The notes: generated by a model from the sequence alone, not told the origin. DNA of 64,000 bases from an uncultured Pelagibacteraceae bacterium (GCA_902560815.1 CACENP010000005.1:1-64000), one strand, 5' to 3'; counted from the stretch's first letter, positions 36,471 to 45,795 are shown. Numbers and translations are program-made.

Positions 36471-36499
36471 AAAGGGGCGATTAATTTCGCCCCTTTTAA
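36471..36499 (+). terminator. Intrinsic terminator after sodium symporter
   Basis: AAAGGGGCGA (36471-36480), a short TTAAT loop and TCGCCCCTTTT form a 10-bp GC-rich stem followed by a T-rich run, beginning 10 bp after the symporter stop. It is a textbook Rho-independent terminator and one of the few clear ones in the window. Confidence 0.9.
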
Positions 36500-36529
36500 T
36501 TTCTCACTTTTTAAAATATAAATTTCACG

Positions 36530-36886
36530 ATGTCTGCTAATTTTCATCCTCTAGTCTATATAATTGATTATATTCTTGGAATAATCATGTGGACCTTGAT
36601 TGGAAGAGTTGCAATGAACATTTTTCAAAGAGAAGACTCTCAATTTTTTTTCATGAGAGTATTTGTAAAATTTACTAATCCACTAATTTATATTTTTAAA
36701 CCTATAACCCCTTCATTCATAATCCATCCGTTAGTGCCTTTATATGTAGCTTGGTTTTTCTTTATGATAAGATTTTATTTAATGCCATGGGTTTTGGGTT
36801 ATTCTGTAATGGGTATGCTATCTTTTCCTCTAGAAAGTGAAATTTCGAGACAAATTTATCAATTTTTTAATTCAATTAAATTTTAA
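36530..36886 (+). CDS. YggT-related small membrane protein
   Basis: A 118-residue protein with three hydrophobic helices. Its opening VYIIDYILGIIMWTLIGRVAMNIF and the middle KFTNPLIYIFKPITPSFI-like turn resemble the YggT repeat (helix – P-I-x-P loop – helix). No function is assigned. It lies between the symporter terminator and rpe, with a 28-bp gap containing the hairpin at 36889. Confidence 0.65.
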   Translation: MSANFHPLVYIIDYILGIIMWTLIGRVAMNIFQREDSQFFFMRVFVKFTNPLIYIFKPITPSFIIHPLVPLYVAWFFFMIRFYLMPWVLGYSVMGMLSFPLESEISRQIYQFFNSIKF

Positions 36887-36888
36887 AA

Positions 36889-36916
36889 ATTGATACTAGT
36901 AAATCTAGCTATCAAT
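36889..36916 (+). promoter_or_regulatory. Hairpin covering the rpe start codon
   Basis: ATTGATACTAG and CTAG-C-TATCAAT pair as an 11-bp stem with one bulged C and a 5-base loop; its 3' arm ends inside the rpe ATG. There is no Shine-Dalgarno between, so the fold could hide the initiation site. Only a short A/T-rich stem; may be fortuitous. Confidence 0.35.
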
Positions 36917-37574
36917 GAAAAAAATACAAATTTCACCATCAATTTTGTCAGCTGATTTTAGTCAGTTAGGAAATGAAATAAAGAGATTAGAAGAAGGTGG
37001 GGCGGATATGATTCATGTTGATGTTATGGATGGTCATTTTGTTCCTAATCTTACAATTGGTCCACCTGTAATTAAGAGGTTGCGTAATTGTACCAAACTG
37101 CCTTTTGATGTTCATTTAATGATATCTCCAGTACACAAATATATTGAAGATTTTTCAAATGCAGGAGCAGATATAATTACAATTCATCCAGAAGCAACAG
37201 ATAATTTAACTGAGTCAATAAATCTTATAAGAAAACTTAATAAAAAAATTGGAGTTTCCTTAAATCCTGACACAAAATTAAGTGTTATTGAAAATATTTT
37301 AGATCAAATAGATCTTGTTTTAATTATGAGCGTTTTTCCTGGATTTGGTGGTCAAAAATTTATGCCAGAAATTGTAACAAAAATTAAAAATTTAAAAAAA
37401 ATAAAAGAAGAAAAAAAATTTAACTTTGACATCGAAGTAGATGGTGGGATTAATTTTAATAATAATAAAATTGTAATAGAGGCTGGTGCTAATATTCTAG
37501 TTTCAGGAACAACTATTTTTAAAGAAAATAATGGTAATATAAAAAAAAATATTGATCTTCTGAAGTTAGTATAA
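36915..37574 (+). CDS. rpe: Ribulose-phosphate 3-epimerase
   Basis: A 219-residue TIM-barrel enzyme of the pentose phosphate pathway. ISPSILSADFSQLGNEI, MIHVDVMDGHFVPNLTIGP, FDVHLMI, VLIMSVFPGFGGQKFMP and IEVDGGINFNN supply the conserved metal ligands (His, Asp). Standard length. Leads the heparinase/purH genes. Confidence 0.96.
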   Translation: MKKIQISPSILSADFSQLGNEIKRLEEGGADMIHVDVMDGHFVPNLTIGPPVIKRLRNCTKLPFDVHLMISPVHKYIEDFSNAGADIITIHPEATDNLTESINLIRKLNKKIGVSLNPDTKLSVIENILDQIDLVLIMSVFPGFGGQKFMPEIVTKIKNLKKIKEEKKFNFDIEVDGGINFNNNKIVIEAGANILVSGTTIFKENNGNIKKNIDLLKLV

Positions 37575-37578
37575 ATTA

Positions 37579-39207
37579 ATGGTTTTAAAGAATTCTTTAA
37601 ATTTTATTAGTGAATTTTTAGATTACGCATCAAGACAAATAAGAAAAATTTATTTAAGTTCAAAAATTTATAATAATAAAATATCAAAAATTGATGATAA
37701 ACTTATAGAATACAAACCAAATCCTAACCTTTTAGATTGTTTAATTAAATATGAAAAAAAGAAAAATAATATAGAAAATTTCTATTTAAATTCAGTTTGG
37801 ACAAATAAAAATATTAATGAAAAAGATTACAAAAAACTTCATAATTTTTTTTGGTTATTTACAATTGATTTAAAATCTTCAAAAAAAATAACTCAGTCAA
37901 TTATTTTAAACTGGATAGAAACTAATCAAAAATATAATTCAAAAAATTGGGAAATAGATACTTTGTCCAAAAGAATAATATCTTGGATCTCAAATTCAAG
38001 ATTGAGTTATGATGAAAGTGATTCTTCTTATAAAGAAAAATTTAATAGCAATATAAAAAAACAAGTGAACCATTTGATTAATGAAATAACTCGATCTACA
38101 TGGGTAAATGATAAAATGATAGGTTGCGCTGCAATAATTTTAACTGGCCTATCATATAAAGATGAAAAATACTTAAATTACGGTTTAAATTTATTAAAAA
38201 AAATTATTAATCTTTCTTTTGATGCTACAGGATTCCCTAAATCTAGAAATATTAGACAACTTTTTTTCTACTTAAAATATTTTATTTTAATTAGAGAATG
38301 GTTGAAGGAGTCACAAAACGAAATTCCTGATTATTTAAATGAAATAATTTTTTATTTAGGTCAAAGTTATAATTTTATATGGCAGAACACTAATCAAAAT
38401 TTTCTATTTAATGGAAATCAAAATAATAAAAATTATGATTTTGATAAATATTTAAATTTTCATAACTATAAATTCAAAAGTGAGAGTAATGAATATGGTG
38501 GTTACGTTATTTTAAAAAACAAAAATGTTATTATATCTGTTGATTTAGGGTCTTCACCTGAAAGAAAGTACAGTGATGATTATCAATCGGGAGCATTATC
38601 TTTTGAAATTTTTTTTAATAATTGTAAATTAATTTCTAACTGTGGCTATTTTCAAAATTATAAGCATCAGTTAAATTATATTTCTAAATCTTCAGCTTCT
38701 CATTCTACACTTACTTTAGATAATAGATCTTCTTGTAAATTTAAAAAAAATTCAAATAATATTTTAAAAGTAGACCAAGACTTAAAAGTATTAAAAAAAA
38801 CAGTTTTATGTGAAAAAAATTATTGGGCTATTATTGGATCTCATGAAGGTTATTTAAAAAAATATGGGGTAATTCATGAAAGAAAAATAGAATATTTTCC
38901 AGAAAAGAAAAAATTTTTAGGAACTGATAAATTAATAAAAAAGAAAAAATTTAAAAGTACAAATTTTGAAATTCGTTTTCATTTCGAGCCTGATGTTAAA
39001 TTGACAAAAACTCAAGATGAAAAATCAATTCTAATTGAATTAGAAAATTCTGGGTGGAAATTTTCTTCAAAAAATAATAAAATTGATGTTGAAACTGGTT
39101 TATATTTCGGTAAAAAAAACTCTTTTGTTGAAAATCAAAATATTTTTATTTCAGGAATAACGCAAAATGAAAATGAAGAAATTATATGGGAAATAATTAA
39201 AATTTAA
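37579..39207 (+). CDS. Heparinase II/III-like protein
   Basis: A 542-residue protein. The N-terminal half is alpha-helical (toroid-like), including LSKRIISWISNSRLSYD and STWVNDKMIGCAAIILTGL; the C-terminal half carries the beta-sandwich Hepar_II_III segment NEYGGYVILKNKNVIISVDLG, CGYFQNYKHQLNY and SASHSTLTLDN, with tyrosine and histidine residues matching the lyase family. It overlaps purH by one base. Function on a polysaccharide is family inference; it often precedes purH in alphaproteobacteria. No signal peptide is seen. Confidence 0.82.
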   Translation: MVLKNSLNFISEFLDYASRQIRKIYLSSKIYNNKISKIDDKLIEYKPNPNLLDCLIKYEKKKNNIENFYLNSVWTNKNINEKDYKKLHNFFWLFTIDLKSSKKITQSIILNWIETNQKYNSKNWEIDTLSKRIISWISNSRLSYDESDSSYKEKFNSNIKKQVNHLINEITRSTWVNDKMIGCAAIILTGLSYKDEKYLNYGLNLLKKIINLSFDATGFPKSRNIRQLFFYLKYFILIREWLKESQNEIPDYLNEIIFYLGQSYNFIWQNTNQNFLFNGNQNNKNYDFDKYLNFHNYKFKSESNEYGGYVILKNKNVIISVDLGSSPERKYSDDYQSGALSFEIFFNNCKLISNCGYFQNYKHQLNYISKSSASHSTLTLDNRSSCKFKKNSNNILKVDQDLKVLKKTVLCEKNYWAIIGSHEGYLKKYGVIHERKIEYFPEKKKFLGTDKLIKKKKFKSTNFEIRFHFEPDVKLTKTQDEKSILIELENSGWKFSSKNNKIDVETGLYFGKKNSFVENQNIFISGITQNENEEIIWEIIKI

Positions 39208-40748
39208 TGAAAAAAATAAAAAAGGCCATCGTTTCAGTATCAGATAAAAAAAATTTAAAATTTTTATTAAAGACTTTATCAAAACATAAAATTGAAATTA
39301 TAAGCTCTGGAGGTACTTTTAAAGAAATAAAAAAATTAGGCTTTAAGTGTTTGGAAATATCAAAATTTACTGGCTCTAAAGAAATTTTAAGTGGAAGAGT
39401 TAAAACTTTACATCCAAAAATTCATTCTGGAATTTTGAGTATAAGAAGTAGCAAGTCACATTCAAATGATTTAAAAAAAAATAGTTATGAAGAAATTGAT
39501 CTTGTCATTGTGAATTTTTATCCTTTTGAAAATACTTTAAAAAATACAAATAACCAAAAAAAAATAATAGAAAATATTGATATCGGTGGACCTACAATGG
39601 TTCGCTCAGCAGCTAAAAATTATAATGATGTTGCTGTAATAACGAATTATAATCAGTATCAAGAATTGTCTAATGAATTAAAAGTAAATAAAGGTTGCAC
39701 CACTTTAAATTTTAGAAAAAGAATGTCTGTATTGGCCTTTAATGAAACAGCCTACTATGAAGCAATAATATCAAATTATTTTAATTCTGATTCGAAAATC
39801 TTATTTCCTAAAAAAAAAATATTTTTTGGTAATTTAATTGAAAATTTAAGATATGGGGAAAATCCACACCAAAGTGCAGCTATTTATTCGATTAATAAAG
39901 AATTAAACCTTAACCAGTTGCATGGAAAAAAGTTAAGTTATAACAACTATAATGATATTTTTTCTGCACTTTTAATCTCAAAATCTTTACCCAAAAATAC
40001 TGGCACTGTTATTTTAAAACATTCTAATCCTTGCGGCGTTTCTATAAATAAAAATAACTTTAAAAGTTATAAATTTGCCTTAGCTTGTGATCCAATAAGT
40101 GCCTTTGGAGGTATAATTTGTTGTAATTATAAAATCAGTAAAAAGTTAGCCCTGGAGTTAAAAAAAATATTTTTTGAAGTAATAATTTGTAAAAGTATAG
40201 ACAATGATGCTCTAAAAATATTGAAACTTAAAAAAAATTTAAGAATTATTGATGCTAGTAAATTTAATAATAATAACTTACAAAATATATCATCAGTGTC
40301 TAATAACATTTTGATACAATCTTTGGATAATTTTCCTTTTTCAAAGTCTAACTTTAAAGTTGTTTCTAAAAATAAGCCTAATTTACAAACATTTAAAAAT
40401 TTAATATTTACATTTAATATTTGTCGTTTTGTTAAATCAAATGCAATTGTTATATCTAATAAGGACTCGACTATAGGAATTGGATCTGGACAACCTAGTA
40501 GATTGGATAGTTGTGAAATTGCAATAAATAAAATGAAAAAATTTCACAAAGAAAAATTAGATGATAAAATTATTGCTGCTTCTGATGCTTTTTTTCCATT
40601 TGTTGATGGTATTGAAAAATTAGTTCAAGCAGGAGTATCAGCAATCATCCAACCGTATGGTTCAATTAGAGACAAAGAAATAATTAAGTTTGCTAATAGA
40701 ACAAATACAATATTGGTATTTTCAAAAACTAGACACTTTAGACATTAG
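39207..40748 (+). CDS. purH: Bifunctional AICAR transformylase / IMP cyclohydrolase
   Basis: A 513-residue enzyme for the last two steps of IMP synthesis. The N-terminal MGS-like cyclohydrolase domain begins KKAIVSVSDKKNLKFL and has ISSGGTFKEIKKLG, GRVKTLHPKIHSGIL and DIGGPTMVRSAAKNYN; the transformylase half has RYGENPHQSAAIY, KHSNPCGVS and IASDAFFPFVDGIEKL. It converges on the dehydratase gene with an 11-bp overlap. Confidence 0.96.
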   Translation: MKKIKKAIVSVSDKKNLKFLLKTLSKHKIEIISSGGTFKEIKKLGFKCLEISKFTGSKEILSGRVKTLHPKIHSGILSIRSSKSHSNDLKKNSYEEIDLVIVNFYPFENTLKNTNNQKKIIENIDIGGPTMVRSAAKNYNDVAVITNYNQYQELSNELKVNKGCTTLNFRKRMSVLAFNETAYYEAIISNYFNSDSKILFPKKKIFFGNLIENLRYGENPHQSAAIYSINKELNLNQLHGKKLSYNNYNDIFSALLISKSLPKNTGTVILKHSNPCGVSINKNNFKSYKFALACDPISAFGGIICCNYKISKKLALELKKIFFEVIICKSIDNDALKILKLKKNLRIIDASKFNNNNLQNISSVSNNILIQSLDNFPFSKSNFKVVSKNKPNLQTFKNLIFTFNICRFVKSNAIVISNKDSTIGIGSGQPSRLDSCEIAINKMKKFHKEKLDDKIIAASDAFFPFVDGIEKLVQAGVSAIIQPYGSIRDKEIIKFANRTNTILVFSKTRHFRH

Positions 40749-41082
40749 AAATTTTATCAATTTTTGCTGCAAGAACAAAATCACTCTCATGTAAACCATT
40801 TATTGAATGTGTAAAAATTTTAATTTTAGCATATCCCCAACCAAACCAAATATCTGGATGATGTCCTTCTTTTTCAGCGATATCTCCAACTTTGTTTATA
40901 AAACCTTGACTTTCCAAAAAATTATTAAATTTAAATTGTTTAACTAGATAATATGTTTTTTGGTCATCCGATTTAACTTCCCAACCATCAACTTTTTTTA
41001 AATATTTGTGTATTTCACTTAAATCAAAGCTCGGAATTCCACCCTCACAAGGGATACATTTTTTATCTGCTAAATCAGTCAT
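40738..41082 (-). CDS. Pterin-4a-carbinolamine dehydratase
   Basis: A 114-residue protein. I start at the ATG of MTDLADKKCIPC, preceded by AAAGGAG; the track start lies inside the tRNA-Gly gene and is not real. GWEVKSDDQKTYYLVKQFKF, FINKVGDIAEKEGHHPDIWFGW and IFTHSINGLHESDFVLAAKID carry the conserved His residues of PhhB/DCoH. It dehydrates the pterin product of aromatic-acid hydroxylases, or may act as a transcription cofactor. Overlaps the end of purH. Confidence 0.92.
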   Translation of the reverse strand: MTDLADKKCIPCEGGIPSFDLSEIHKYLKKVDGWEVKSDDQKTYYLVKQFKFNNFLESQGFINKVGDIAEKEGHHPDIWFGWGYAKIKIFTHSINGLHESDFVLAAKIDKISNV

Positions 41083-41099
41083 TTTCTCCTTTAATAAAT

Positions 41100-41174
41100 T
41101 GGAGCGGGCAATGGGACTTGAACCCACGACCTTCTCGTTGGCAACGAGACGCTCTACCACTGAGCTATGCCCGC
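41100..41174 (-). tRNA. tRNA-Gly (GCC)
   Basis: Reverse strand GCGGGCATAGCTCAGTGG… with a seven-pair acceptor (GCGGGCA/TGCCCGC), D-arm TAGCTCAGTGGTAGAGC, anticodon loop TTGCCAA giving GCC, T-arm GTGGGTTCAAGTCCCAT and an encoded CCA. Only tRNA in the window. Confidence 0.96.
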
Positions 41175-41187
41175 TTATTAAATAATG

Positions 41188-41215
41188 ATTATAAATTGCA
41201 AGTTTTAAATTGCAA
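41188..41215 (-). promoter_or_regulatory. Sigma-70-type promoter of tRNA-Gly
   Basis: On the minus strand TTGCAA (41215-41210) and a perfect TATAAT (41193-41188) are separated by 16 bases, 13 bases upstream of the mature tRNA 5' end. AAATTGCAAGT is present twice, 14 bp apart, which duplicates the -35-like element. Confidence 0.6.
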
Positions 41216-41312
41216 GTAATTAGAAAAATTTAGAAAATAAATTATCTTAAAATTAACAATTAAATATCTGTGTACATTTACCCAATAAGTACTATGCCAA
41301 CAAGTTTTGTAT

Positions 41313-41339
41313 TGATAGATTATTTCTGATAGATTATTT
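41313..41339. repeat. Tandem 14-bp repeat immediately before the Lon-like gene
   Basis: TGATAGATTATTT occurs at 41313-41325 and again at 41327-41339, separated by one C and ending 2 bases before the ATG. It may be a slippage duplication or a tandem site; the upstream 167-bp gap otherwise contains only the tRNA promoter. Confidence 0.5.
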
Positions 41340-41341
41340 TT

Positions 41342-41986
41342 ATGAATAAAGTATTACAAAATTTACCAAAAGAAATTCCAGTTTTCCCATTGTCAAACTT
41401 TATAATTTTCCCAAAAACCACCGTACCGTTAAATATTTTTGAACCAAGGTATATAGAAATGGTTAATGATGCAATGAAAGGGAACCGAATTATTGGAATG
41501 ATACAACCAAGGAAATCTACGCTGACTGTTCCTCCTCTTTATAAAGTAGGTTGTGCTGGTAAAATTATTAGTTTTAATGAAACTGAAGATGGAAGATATT
41601 TAATTATTTTGAGCGGTACAAGTAGATTTAAAATTATTGAAGAATTAGAAACTGAGAGACTCTATAGAAAATTCAGAGTAGATTTTAAAGATTTTTTATA
41701 TGATTTAGATGAAAAAAACGAAGAAATTAAATTTTCTGACTTAGAGTTAATTTTTAAAAATTTAAAATCATTATTTGTTAAGCAAGGATATAAGATTGAT
41801 TGGAATGAATTAAAAAAACAAAGCCTAAACCAAACTATAAACACATTGGCTATGGCTTCACCGTTTTCCTTAGAAGAAAAACAAGTATTATTAGAAACAA
41901 TAAATTTAAATGAAAGAAAGAAAAAACTAGAACAAATTTTATCTACATATAGTTTTGATAATTTTGAAAACAAAACAATTCAATAA
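41342..41986 (+). CDS. LON peptidase substrate-binding domain protein
   Basis: A 214-residue stand-alone Lon N-terminal domain. EIPVFPLSNFIIFPKTTVPLNIFEPRYIEMVNDA and VGCAGKIISFNETEDGRYLIIL match PF02190; there is no AAA or protease domain. Such proteins are common in alphaproteobacteria and their role is unclear (substrate recruitment or regulation is assumed). Converges on the UbiH-like gene with no gap. Confidence 0.88.
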   Translation: MNKVLQNLPKEIPVFPLSNFIIFPKTTVPLNIFEPRYIEMVNDAMKGNRIIGMIQPRKSTLTVPPLYKVGCAGKIISFNETEDGRYLIILSGTSRFKIIEELETERLYRKFRVDFKDFLYDLDEKNEEIKFSDLELIFKNLKSLFVKQGYKIDWNELKKQSLNQTINTLAMASPFSLEEKQVLLETINLNERKKKLEQILSTYSFDNFENKTIQ

Positions 41987-43081
41987 TTAAATAAAACCAT
42001 TATCAGCAAATCTTGTTGAGTATTTTTTAAATAAAGAATTTTTTTCTAAAAAATAAAATATTTTATTTGAATAATTATTATTAAATTTATTATCAAATTT
42101 AAAAAACTCAAAAATAAAATTAATACTACTGGCGTAAAGATAATTAAAATGTTTTGTTTTCTTTTCGAATTCCTGTAACAGAGATTGATCTAATGGTAAT
42201 CCAAGTTCGATTTTTTCATCTATTAAACAAGATAATATTTTAATATCCCTTATCGTCATATTAAGACCTTGTCCTGCTAATGGATGAATTTTATGCAAAC
42301 TATCACCAAAACTTAATATATTTTTGTAGTAATAATTTTTTAATAAAGAGCCTTTCAAATTAACTTTTTCAAATTTTGAAAAAGATACAATTGAAAATTT
42401 CTTATTATATTTTTTTACTAGATTTAAAATTTCAGTTTCTGAAAGATTTTTAAAATTTTTATAAATTGAAAAAACAATTGAAGTTTCTTTGTTTGAACAT
42501 GGCAAGAATGCAATTGGGCCAAATTTGGTAAAAACTTGATAGGCCATTCGATTATCACATTTTTTATGTTTAATTAAAGCTGTATAGGCTAAACTGTTAT
42601 AATCTTTATTTTGTCTTTTAAAAAAAATTTCTTTCGAAATTTTATTATTTTCGTTAAAATTTATTATTAAATCAAATTGATTTTTATTATTTACTATTGA
42701 ATTATAAAAAGATTCTTTATTTTTTTTAACTACATTAACGACCTTGCTATTTTTTATATTTTTTTCAAGTAAATTAATAAAATCATAATTTTTAATAATT
42801 GAAAAAAGTTTATCATTTGTTTTTCCAAAATTTAGTATTTCAGCATTATTTTTTAAGTCATTAAATATTTTAATATATTTTACAGACCAAGCAAATTTTT
42901 CTACAAAAATTTTTTCACTAGTCAAAAAATCTACATTTTTTTTTGTAATACCAATAGTTCTGTTACTAAACTTATTTTCGTAATGATTTTCTTTAAATAT
43001 TGAAATGTTAATACTTTTGTTACTCAAAATATTTGCTAGTAACAAACATGGTATCCCTGAGCCAATTAAACATATTTTCAT
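41987..43081 (-). CDS. UbiH/COQ6-family FAD-dependent monooxygenase
   Basis: A 364-residue flavoprotein. The second FAD motif FGDSLHKIHPLAGQGLNMTIRDI is the clearest evidence, matching the ubiquinone-biosynthesis hydroxylases. The N-terminal dinucleotide motif reads CLIGSGIPCLLLANIL, so the third glycine of GxGxxG is Cys. Much of the middle is divergent and Lys/Asn-rich. Probably hydroxylates the ubiquinone ring; which position is undetermined. Divergent from ftsK. Confidence 0.8.
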   Translation of the reverse strand: MKICLIGSGIPCLLLANILSNKSINISIFKENHYENKFSNRTIGITKKNVDFLTSEKIFVEKFAWSVKYIKIFNDLKNNAEILNFGKTNDKLFSIIKNYDFINLLEKNIKNSKVVNVVKKNKESFYNSIVNNKNQFDLIINFNENNKISKEIFFKRQNKDYNSLAYTALIKHKKCDNRMAYQVFTKFGPIAFLPCSNKETSIVFSIYKNFKNLSETEILNLVKKYNKKFSIVSFSKFEKVNLKGSLLKNYYYKNILSFGDSLHKIHPLAGQGLNMTIRDIKILSCLIDEKIELGLPLDQSLLQEFEKKTKHFNYLYASSINFIFEFFKFDNKFNNNYSNKIFYFLEKNSLFKKYSTRFADNGFI

Positions 43082-43147
43082 AATTAAATTTTAATTTTAA
43101 CAATAAATATTAAATGATACAAAGTTACAAACTAGATTCTTTATAAA

Positions 43148-45241
43148 ATGAATATAAAAGATTTAAGTAAAAAAAGCCTTGATTTTACTATAAAAAGGGT
43201 AGCGGAAATAATAGGATTATTTCTAATATGTGTTTCTGTTTTATTTTTTATAGCACTCGTAAGCTATTCTCCTGAGGATCCTAATTTTATATTTTCAAAT
43301 AATAATGATATAAAAAATATCTTAGGTTTCCAGGGTAGTTATATCTCTGATCTTTTTTTTCAGTCAATTGGTTTAATATCTTTTCTAATTTCTTTCACCA
43401 TTTTTTTTACTGGTATTAATTTAATAAAAAATAAAAATTATTTGATTATTATTGAAAATATTTTTTATTTAACTTTATACTCTATTCTTGGATCTGTATT
43501 TTTAACAACTTTTTATCCAAATTCATTCTGGCTTTATATAAATGGAAATGGGGGATTTGTTGGAAATTTTTTTAAAGATACTTTTTTATCAAATATATTA
43601 AATTTAAATAAAGATATTTCGTACTATATACTTTTTATCGTAATAGTGATTGTTTTTTTAATTAGTATAAATTTAAATATTAAGTATTTATTCAATATTT
43701 TTAAAAATATTTTCATAAAAATAAATAAATCAAAAATTAAAACAAAGGTTGAAGACAATAGTTTTGAAAATGAAAAAGAAATTATAATTGAAGATACTCA
43801 AAAACCTACTCAAGAAAATTTACCATTTAGTAAAAAAGGTGATGAAAATTTAAGCAAATATAAATTTAAACTTCCTCCTATTGACTATTTAAAGAAACCT
43901 ACAAAAAGCGAGCGAGAAAAAAATTTAAATGAGGACAAGGTTTATGAGGGTACTTTAGAGAAAATACTCTTGGATTTTGGTGTCGAAGGAAAAATTAAAA
44001 AAGTTAGTCGAGGACCTGTGGTAACATTAAATGAATTTGAACCGGCCGCTGGAGTAAAAGTTTCTAAAATAATAAATTTGTCAGAGGACATTGCGAGAAA
44101 TACGAGTTCAGAATCAGCAAGAATAGCAACAATTCCTGGAAGTATGACTATTGGGATTGAACTTCCAAATACATCGAGGGAAAATGTTTATTTGAGCGAA
44201 ATTATTTCTAGTACAAATTTTGTTAAAAAAGATATTAAGCTACCAATTGCTCTAGGAAAAAGTATTTCAGGAGTTCCGATTGTGGGAGACCTTAATTCTA
44301 TGCCACACTTGTTAATTGCAGGAACCACTGGTTCAGGAAAATCAGTTTGTATAAATACAATAATTTTATCATTACTTTACAAGCACGGACCAGATAAATG
44401 TAAGTTTATTTTAATTGATCCAAAAATGTTAGAGTTGTCTACCTACGAAGGTATTCCTCATCTTCTATGTCCAGTTATTACAGAGGCAAAAAGAGCTGCG
44501 TCTGTTTTAGGTTGGGTAGTTAAAGAAATGGAAAGCAGATACAGATTAATGACAAAAGTAGGAGTGAAAAATATAGAGGGTTATAACTCCAAACATAAAC
44601 TTCCTATGCCTTACATAGTTGTAATTGTAGATGAAATGTCAGACCTAATGCTTGTATCTGGAAAAGAAATAGAAGGTTATATTCAAAAATTATCTCAAAT
44701 GGCAAGAGCAGCTGGAATACACATAATTATGGCTACCCAAAGACCTAGTGTGGATGTAATTACAGGTACTATAAAAGCAAATTTTCCTACTCGAATTTCT
44801 TTTCAAGTAACTTCAAAAATAGATAGTAGAACTATATTGGGTGAACAGGGTGCTGAACAATTGCTAGGAAAAGGTGATATGCTTTATATGTCTTCTGCAA
44901 ATAAAATAGTTAGAATACATGCGCCATTCGTATCAGAAAGTGAAATCGAAAAAATAAATAATTACTTACGAGCGCAAGCTGAACCAGATTATGTAGATGA
45001 AATTTTAAATTTTGCAGATGAAAAAGAAATCGGAAAAAATTTAAACGATAGTGAAAATCAAGATGAATTATATAATTCGGCATTAGATTTAATTAAGTCA
45101 GAAGGAAAAGCATCAACTTCTTTTTTACAAAGAAAATTACAAATTGGATACAATAGAGCAGCTAGAATAATTGATATGATGGAAGCAAATGGGGAAGTCA
45201 GTAAAGCTAATCATGTAGGTAAGAGAGAGGTTTTAAAATGA
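43148..45241 (+). CDS. ftsK: DNA translocase FtsK
   Basis: A 697-residue protein with four N-terminal membrane helices (about residues 20-190), a Lys/Glu-rich linker, and the motor. Walker A is IAGTTGSGKSVCIN, Walker B VVIVDEMSDLM, plus FILIDPKMLELSTYEGIPHLL and MATQRPSVDVITGTIKANFP; a C-terminal gamma winged-helix domain is present (STSFLQRKLQIGYNRAARIID). The linker is short compared with E. coli FtsK. Pumps DNA at the septum and helps resolve dimers. Overlaps lolA by 4 bp. Confidence 0.96.
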   Translation: MNIKDLSKKSLDFTIKRVAEIIGLFLICVSVLFFIALVSYSPEDPNFIFSNNNDIKNILGFQGSYISDLFFQSIGLISFLISFTIFFTGINLIKNKNYLIIIENIFYLTLYSILGSVFLTTFYPNSFWLYINGNGGFVGNFFKDTFLSNILNLNKDISYYILFIVIVIVFLISINLNIKYLFNIFKNIFIKINKSKIKTKVEDNSFENEKEIIIEDTQKPTQENLPFSKKGDENLSKYKFKLPPIDYLKKPTKSEREKNLNEDKVYEGTLEKILLDFGVEGKIKKVSRGPVVTLNEFEPAAGVKVSKIINLSEDIARNTSSESARIATIPGSMTIGIELPNTSRENVYLSEIISSTNFVKKDIKLPIALGKSISGVPIVGDLNSMPHLLIAGTTGSGKSVCINTIILSLLYKHGPDKCKFILIDPKMLELSTYEGIPHLLCPVITEAKRAASVLGWVVKEMESRYRLMTKVGVKNIEGYNSKHKLPMPYIVVIVDEMSDLMLVSGKEIEGYIQKLSQMARAAGIHIIMATQRPSVDVITGTIKANFPTRISFQVTSKIDSRTILGEQGAEQLLGKGDMLYMSSANKIVRIHAPFVSESEIEKINNYLRAQAEPDYVDEILNFADEKEIGKNLNDSENQDELYNSALDLIKSEGKASTSFLQRKLQIGYNRAARIIDMMEANGEVSKANHVGKREVLK

Positions 45242-45795
45242 AAAAAAAATTAATTTTAATTTTTTTTTTTTTAAATTTGATTAATTATTCATATGGATCA
45301 ACTGAAATTGAAATAATTAATAACTTTAAAAAAATAAATAATATTAGTTTTGATTTTGAGCAAAATATAAATGACAAAACTGAAAAAGGAAATTGCATAA
45401 TTCAATATCCCAATAAAATGTATTGTAATTATGATAACTTAAAAAAAAAAGTAGTCGTATCAAATGGAACTTCACTAGTAATAAAAAATAGGCTTGGAAA
45501 AGAATATTTTTTATACCCTTTAAAGGAAACGCCATTAGAATTAATTTTAAATCAAAAATTATTAATAAATAAATTTAACAAGTTAAAAGCAAAATTAATT
45601 AATGAAATGTACTATAATTTTAATATAGAAAACAACGGAAATAAAATAAATATTTTTTTCGATAAAAATTCTTATGATTTAATTGGATGGCAAACAGAAG
45701 ATATTTATCAAAATCTAGTAATTACATATATTTATAATATTAAAAAAAATAAAAATATTGACGAAAAATTATTTAATTTGCCTAAACAGCATTAA
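45238..45795 (+). CDS. lolA: Outer-membrane lipoprotein carrier LolA
   Basis: A 185-residue periplasmic protein with an N-terminal signal (LILIFFFLNLINYSYGS). The sequence is divergent but the LolA pattern is visible: NNFKKINNISFDFEQN, KGNCIIQYPNKMYCNY, KVVVSNGTSLVIKN. The position behind ftsK is the conserved alphaproteobacterial one. It carries lipoproteins across the periplasm to the outer membrane. Confidence 0.8.
   Translation: MKKKLILIFFFLNLINYSYGSTEIEIINNFKKINNISFDFEQNINDKTEKGNCIIQYPNKMYCNYDNLKKKVVVSNGTSLVIKNRLGKEYFLYPLKETPLELILNQKLLINKFNKLKAKLINEMYYNFNIENNGNKINIFFDKNSYDLIGWQTEDIYQNLVITYIYNIKKNKNIDEKLFNLPKQH

Noticed and set aside
40738-41160. 140-aa ORF start including MVERLVANEKVVGSSPIARS
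   Set aside because: The first 26 codons are antisense-free reading of the tRNA-Gly gene itself; the dehydratase has an ATG with AAAGGAG at 41082, so the shorter start is used.
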